DNA from: Gemmatimonadota bacterium | Lineage (GTDB): Bacteria > Latescibacterota > UBA2968 > UBA8231 | Length of the DNA: 25,722 nucleotides | Direction: 5' to 3' | Assembly (NCBI GenBank): GCA_009840005.1 | Contig: VXOR01000112.1 | Coordinates: 1 to 25,722 of the forward strand | In this document: positions 22,683 through 25,722 of the stretch, piece by piece | Position numbering within the stretch: position 1 is the first letter of the stretch | Layout: each line of letters begins with the position of its first letter | Translations under genes and position numbers: made by a program | The notes under the pieces: generated by a model | The model's input: the letters and a program-made list of their open reading frames with translations, nothing else | Databases searched by the model: none | Told to the model about the DNA's origin: nothing

Positions 22683-23597
22683 ATGACCGATTCTGCCTAC
22701 CGCATCGCCCCGCCCGGCTTTACCGACGACGAGTGGGAAACTTTCAACCGCGAGGGAATCCTCTTCTTTGAAGACGCCCTCGATCAAGCGGCCGTTGACG
22801 AACTCACGGCCGCGGTCGATCGCGTTTGCCAATCCAGCCCCAAATACCGGGCGGGGGAGACCTTCGGCTGCCAAAATATCGTCGAGCGCGATCCCGCTTT
22901 TGCCGCGCTCATCGACCACCCTCGCCACATTGGCTACGCCTACGACCTTTTCGGCGAATTGCTCAAGCTGCATCAGAGCCAGTTTTTTATTCGTCCGCCC
23001 GGCGGCGAGCGCTACAATCTCTGGCATCCCGATGGTGCCCGCGCCGTGCCGTACGGCACCTTCTCTCCCGAATTGCCGCTGCAAATCAAGATCGGCTTCT
23101 GGCTGACCGACCTGCCACGGGCCAAGATGGGCAACCTAGTGGTCCTGCCCGGCAGCCACCGCAAGCAATACGTCGATGAGTACGACAGCCACCAGCCGAT
23201 CCCGGGCGAGCGGGTGGTCTGCCCGCGCAAGGGCACGATGACCTTCATGCACTCGAGCATCTGGCATCGCGTCGAGCCTAACGAAAGCGATGTGGTGCGC
23301 AAGAATATCTTCTACGCTTACTGCCCGGCTTGGGTCACCCCAGCCGACCGCCTTCAGTCCGATCCGGCTTGGCTCGAGACGCTCAATCGCGAGCAGCGCA
23401 TCATCATGCGTTCCTACACCAACGCGTATCACAATGCCAAACCCCCGGCTTCTGACTTCCCGCTCTTCCTCGACCGCGAGACCGGCTTGGACCGCGACCG
23501 CGACGCCTACCGCGACGATGTGGCGCTGCACCGCCGCAAGCGCCGCACGTGGGCTGAGGGTAAGATAGTGGTCGGTAGTCGGGGGACTGACCACTGA
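22683..23597 (+). CDS. Phytanoyl-CoA dioxygenase (PhyH) family protein
   Basis: A 304-residue Fe(II)/2-oxoglutarate oxygenase. The triad is H115-x-D117 in YNLWHPDGARAV and H195 in SIWHRVEPNESD; R206 in DVVRKNIFYAYCP is the 2-oxoglutarate candidate. ATG 22683 has AGGAG 8 nt upstream. The C-terminal extension beyond the catalytic core is long and Arg/Asp-rich (DRETGLDRDRDAYRDD, then LHRRKRRTWAEG). The last codons and the stop lie in a dispersed repeat, so the final tail is repeat-derived. A MITE-like element sits just upstream. It is convergent with the ABC permease gene, 17 bp away. Confidence 0.9.
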   Translation: MTDSAYRIAPPGFTDDEWETFNREGILFFEDALDQAAVDELTAAVDRVCQSSPKYRAGETFGCQNIVERDPAFAALIDHPRHIGYAYDLFGELLKLHQSQFFIRPPGGERYNLWHPDGARAVPYGTFSPELPLQIKIGFWLTDLPRAKMGNLVVLPGSHRKQYVDEYDSHQPIPGERVVCPRKGTMTFMHSSIWHRVEPNESDVVRKNIFYAYCPAWVTPADRLQSDPAWLETLNREQRIIMRSYTNAYHNAKPPASDFPLFLDRETGLDRDRDAYRDDVALHRRKRRTWAEGKIVVGSRGTDH

Positions 23598-23611
23598 CCA
23601 CTGACCACTGA
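23587..23611. repeat. 7-bp tandem repeat CTGACCA
   Basis: Three exact copies of CTGACCA (23587-23593, 23594-23600, 23601-23607) plus a partial CTGA. The stop codon of the PhyH gene (TGA 23595-23597) falls inside it. CACTGACCACTGACC arrays are common intergenic repeats in metagenomic genomes (from memory). Confidence 0.85.
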
Positions 23612-23614
23612 ATT

Positions 23615-24421
23615 TCAGGCTTCGGCCCGCTTTTCAAATAGCCACATCCCGATTCCCATGGACGCCAGTCCGACGAGGAGGGAGTGCGCGAGGAACATGA
23701 AATTGACCTTGAAGGAGTCCGGGGCTACTTCTACCGGTTCGTCAGGACCGTCGTAGTCGCTCCAGATCGTAACTTCGTACGTACCGAAGATCTCAGGTAA
23801 GTCGAGCACATCGGGTATGGTACTAAGGTAGAAGTACAACACGCCTAAGATGAATGCGGTAGAAGCGAGGCCAGTAAAGCGCCGCACCACCAACTTCAGG
23901 CCGGCGGCTCCACTGGCAATGCCCAGCATCACTGCCATCACCGATAGGTAGGACACTGCGATGACAACTAGGATGTCCACTGCGATGTCGCTGAACGGGG
24001 GGATTTTGAACGGTAGTGTATGTGATGCCGTTTTCCCCGCCTCGATCGCGAGCCCATGCAATTCGCCAAGGACGGCGATGAGACCGGCACTGCTCAACGC
24101 GAATAAGACGATGCCGAGCGTCGCCACGGCCGCCGCTTTGGCCGCGAAAATCTGTGCACGCGACACCGGTAGGGAGAGGAGCAGATAATGGGTCTGCCCT
24201 TTCACCTCTTGGGCGAACGAGTGGCTGAGTACAAAGGGCAGGATCAGTAAAAACGCATAGGGAACCAAGCTCCACAGGAAGTGGGGCGAGGGGGCGACCT
24301 GCCCATCGTCGAAAGACTGCACCGCAACGAGCTCGAGAAAGACCGTCACCAACGGCAGCAAGATGAACAGGGTGCGGTTGTCCTTTATTTCCTTTATATA
24401 CAGCGTCTTCCAAGTATTCAC
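23615..24421 (-). CDS. ABC-2 type transporter permease
   Basis: A 268-residue integral membrane protein with about six hydrophobic segments: near residues 18-35, 48-66, 93-115, 147-172, 183-204 and 240-262. An extracytoplasmic acidic stretch (SDYDGPDEPVEVAPD) lies before the last segment. The N-terminus (MNTWKTLYIKEIKDNRTLF) and the motif QEVKGQTHYLLLSLPVSRAQ between segments 2 and 3 are typical of ABC-2 permeases. It overlaps the ATPase gene by 4 bp (ATGA) and is the third gene of a YtrA-type operon, so it forms the membrane part of an exporter. The cargo is unknown; such operons often respond to envelope stress. Confidence 0.87.
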   Translation of the reverse strand: MNTWKTLYIKEIKDNRTLFILLPLVTVFLELVAVQSFDDGQVAPSPHFLWSLVPYAFLLILPFVLSHSFAQEVKGQTHYLLLSLPVSRAQIFAAKAAAVATLGIVLFALSSAGLIAVLGELHGLAIEAGKTASHTLPFKIPPFSDIAVDILVVIAVSYLSVMAVMLGIASGAAGLKLVVRRFTGLASTAFILGVLYFYLSTIPDVLDLPEIFGTYEVTIWSDYDGPDEPVEVAPDSFKVNFMFLAHSLLVGLASMGIGMWLFEKRAEA

Positions 24422-25107
24422 GCTACCACCTCCTCGAAAATGTCGCTGAGCGACATGCCGCGATTTTGCCTCAACTCTTCGATGTTGCCGCTGACTGCGA
24501 TTTCGCCGTGGCGCAGAAAGGCGACTTCTTCTATCAGCTCTTCCACCTCGCTGACGAGGTGGGTCGATAGCAGAATCGTCTGCTCCCCGACGCGAAACTC
24601 ACTGAGCAAGGTTTCCAAGATGCGCCGCCGTGACGGTGGATCGATCCGTCCCAGCGGCTCGTCCATGAGTACCAGCTCGCTCGGCCACGAAAAGGCGGCT
24701 ACTACTTTTAGCCGCGCCCGCTGACCGTCGGACAGAGCGCCGATTTTTCGGTGGCTATCGACGTTCATCAGGCCGAGTAGCTCGTGGGATTTGTCCATGT
24801 CCCAGCCGGGATAGAACGCGGCTAGGAATTCGAGCTGCTCGCTGACGAGCATCCAGTCGTAAAACGGGCTGACCTCGGGCAAGTACGAAGTGATGCGGCG
24901 CGTTTGCACGCCGACCGGTTGGCCCGAGATGCTGGCGCTGCCTTCGCTGGCGTGAGCGACGCCGGCGAGGATTTTGAACAGCGTGCTTTTGCCGCTGCCA
25001 TTCTCGCCGAGAACGCCCATTACCCGGCCTTTTTCGACGGTTAGGGAGATGCCCCCCAGGGCCGTCACGCCGGCGTATCGCTTCCACAGGTTCCTTACTT
25101 CTATCAT
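24418..25107 (-). CDS. ABC transporter ATP-binding protein
   Basis: A 229-residue ABC ATPase. Walker A is GENGSGKST (34-42). The Q-loop region is TSYLPEVSPFYDWM, with Pro-Glu where the Gln is expected. The signature is LSDGQ (125-129, canonical LSGGQ), Walker B is LVLMDEP (145-151), and the H-loop is STH183. ATGA overlaps join it to the regulator upstream and the permease downstream. It energises the ABC-2 exporter. The signature Asp at the second Gly position and the Q-loop replacement are mild departures, both seen in YtrB-like and other exporter ATPases. Confidence 0.93.
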   Translation of the reverse strand: MIEVRNLWKRYAGVTALGGISLTVEKGRVMGVLGENGSGKSTLFKILAGVAHASEGSASISGQPVGVQTRRITSYLPEVSPFYDWMLVSEQLEFLAAFYPGWDMDKSHELLGLMNVDSHRKIGALSDGQRARLKVVAAFSWPSELVLMDEPLGRIDPPSRRRILETLLSEFRVGEQTILLSTHLVSEVEELIEEVAFLRHGEIAVSGNIEELRQNRGMSLSDIFEEVVA

Positions 25108-25475
25108 AGCGTCACCTCCTCTGAAATTTCGCGCAGCAGGTCGTCGATTTGTTCGCGTGAGAGCGCCAAGTCGCGGATCTCGGCGACAAAGCGATCGCGC
25201 GCCGCTTCGGCTAGGGCGCGGCGCTCGCTGCCGATGCGGTTGGCGCTCTCGGTTATCGACGATCCCTCGCCGCGTCGCGTGGTTATAAATCCTTCGCGCT
25301 CCAATTCCATGTAGGCTCTGGACATGGTATTGGGGTTCACGCCCATCTCCTTGGCCATTTCCCGCACTGACGGCAAAGGGCCTCCGGCTTGATAGATCCC
25401 TTGAGCGGTGCGCTTTTTCACCGCCTCGATGATCTGCAAATAGATGGGTCGAGTGGGATCAAAATCGAGCGGCAT
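25104..25475 (-). CDS. GntR-family regulator, YtrA subfamily
   Basis: A 123-residue repressor with a winged helix in residues 8-78: PIYLQIIEAVKKRTAQGIY, LPSVREMAKEMGVNPNTMSR and LEREGFITTRRGEG. A short helical tail (80-123) serves for dimerisation, the length typical of YtrA-type GntR proteins, which lack a large effector domain. ATG 25475 has GAAAGGAG upstream. It overlaps the ATPase gene by 4 bp. YtrA-type repressors commonly control their own operon; a matching inverted repeat overlies the promoter at 25522-25551. Confidence 0.93.
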   Translation of the reverse strand: MPLDFDPTRPIYLQIIEAVKKRTAQGIYQAGGPLPSVREMAKEMGVNPNTMSRAYMELEREGFITTRRGEGSSITESANRIGSERRALAEAARDRFVAEIRDLALSREQIDDLLREISEEVTL

Positions 25476-25521
25476 CTTCTCGCTCCTTTCTGGTTGTGGG
25501 TTTCATTTTTTGTCTCATTGT

Positions 25522-25551
25522 AATAGTGTTCTATCTACATAATACACTATT
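25522..25551. promoter_or_regulatory. Inverted-repeat operator, probable YtrA site
   Basis: AATAGTGT (25522-25529) and ACACTATT (25544-25551) are perfect 8-bp inverted arms separated by 14 bp. One arm lies in the -35/-10 spacer and the other just downstream of the start region, so a bound dimer would block transcription. Autoregulation by the adjacent GntR protein is inferred. Confidence 0.65.
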
Positions 25552-25567
25552 GTTATAGATAAGTCAA
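25539..25567 (-). promoter_or_regulatory. Sigma-70-type promoter of the YtrA-ABC operon
   Basis: On the minus strand TTGACT (25567-25562) and TATTAT (25544-25539) are separated by exactly 17 bp. The expected transcription start is near 25532, giving a leader of about 57 nt before the ATG at 25475. This AT-rich block stands out against the GC-rich surroundings. Confidence 0.75.
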
Positions 25568-25640
25568 GCGTTTTTTTTCAGGAAGCTAGCAGGAAGGTAT
25601 TGTGCGGTGGGTGCTTTTTCGCGGTTTCGGCCGGCGATCG

Positions 25641-25668
25641 GTCGGGGCGACCGGCTGGTCGCCCCGAC
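25641..25668. repeat. Perfect 12-bp stem hairpin repeat
   Basis: GTCGGGGCGACC (25641-25652), loop GGCT, then GGTCGCCCCGAC (25657-25668). There is no T-run after it, so it is unlikely to be a terminator. The sequence resembles a widespread GTxGGGGCGACC dispersed repeat in environmental genomes (from memory). The rest of 25570-25722 shows no gene. Confidence 0.75.
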
Positions 25669-25722
25669 TATATCCGGTCAGCGGGGTGTGGTCGTGGGAA
25701 CGGCCGTACCGGATTGGAAAAC

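Noticed and set aside
25641..25668. Strong hairpin as a rho-independent terminator
   Set aside because: No T-tract on either side; it fits a dispersed palindromic repeat better.

Overview
This window looks like accessory chromosome from an uncultivated, GC-rich bacterium. Four divergent phytanoyl-CoA-dioxygenase-like (PhyH) genes, a sulfatase, a sialidase-like protein, an enolase-superfamily enzyme and a mannonate-dehydratase remnant lie close together, a repertoire I associate with Poribacteria, Latescibacterota and similar environmental lineages. That assignment is inference; there is no rRNA or marker gene here. Shine-Dalgarno sites (AGGAG/GGAGG) are strong and ATGA-type overlaps are common.

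Layout. (1) 1-4788, minus strand: tandem repeat, serine hydrolase, enolase-superfamily dehydratase, an internally deleted UxuA-like gene, a frameshifted FG-GAP-like gene, and a conserved-looking protein of unknown family. (2) 4961-6101, plus strand: cupin plus PhyH. (3) 6143-11923, plus strand: a compact five-gene chaperone cassette of a large helical-repeat protein, a J-like protein with HPP instead of HPD, a GrpE-like protein, a short-lidded DnaK paralogue and a Zn-ribbon protein. (4) 12089-16567, minus strand: a ruined DUF1156 methylase / DUF499 ATPase / DUF3883 defence-type locus whose pieces remain in one order and orientation. An intact HEPN-MNT toxin-antitoxin pair and an intact GHKL-ATPase / DUF4325 STAS-like / PIN-nuclease operon sit among the pieces. 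(5) 16832-21233, minus strand: PhyH, SDR, sulfatase and sialidase-like genes in one operon-like run. (6) 21465-23597, plus strand: two PhyH genes separated by a DUF4143 gene remnant and a 157-bp element with 17-bp terminal inverted repeats. (7) 23615-25475, minus strand: an overlapping GntR/YtrA regulator, ABC ATPase and permease operon, with a clear promoter and an overlapping inverted-repeat operator.

Best candidates for undescribed biology: the GHKL-STAS-PIN operon, which resembles a partner-switch controlling a nuclease and whose first gene is translationally coupled to a 48-codon stub of the DUF1156 gene it follows; and the chaperone cassette, in which the J-like partner lacks the catalytic Asp although the DnaK keeps the Arg that normally contacts it. 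No tRNA, rRNA, CRISPR array or transposase gene was seen.
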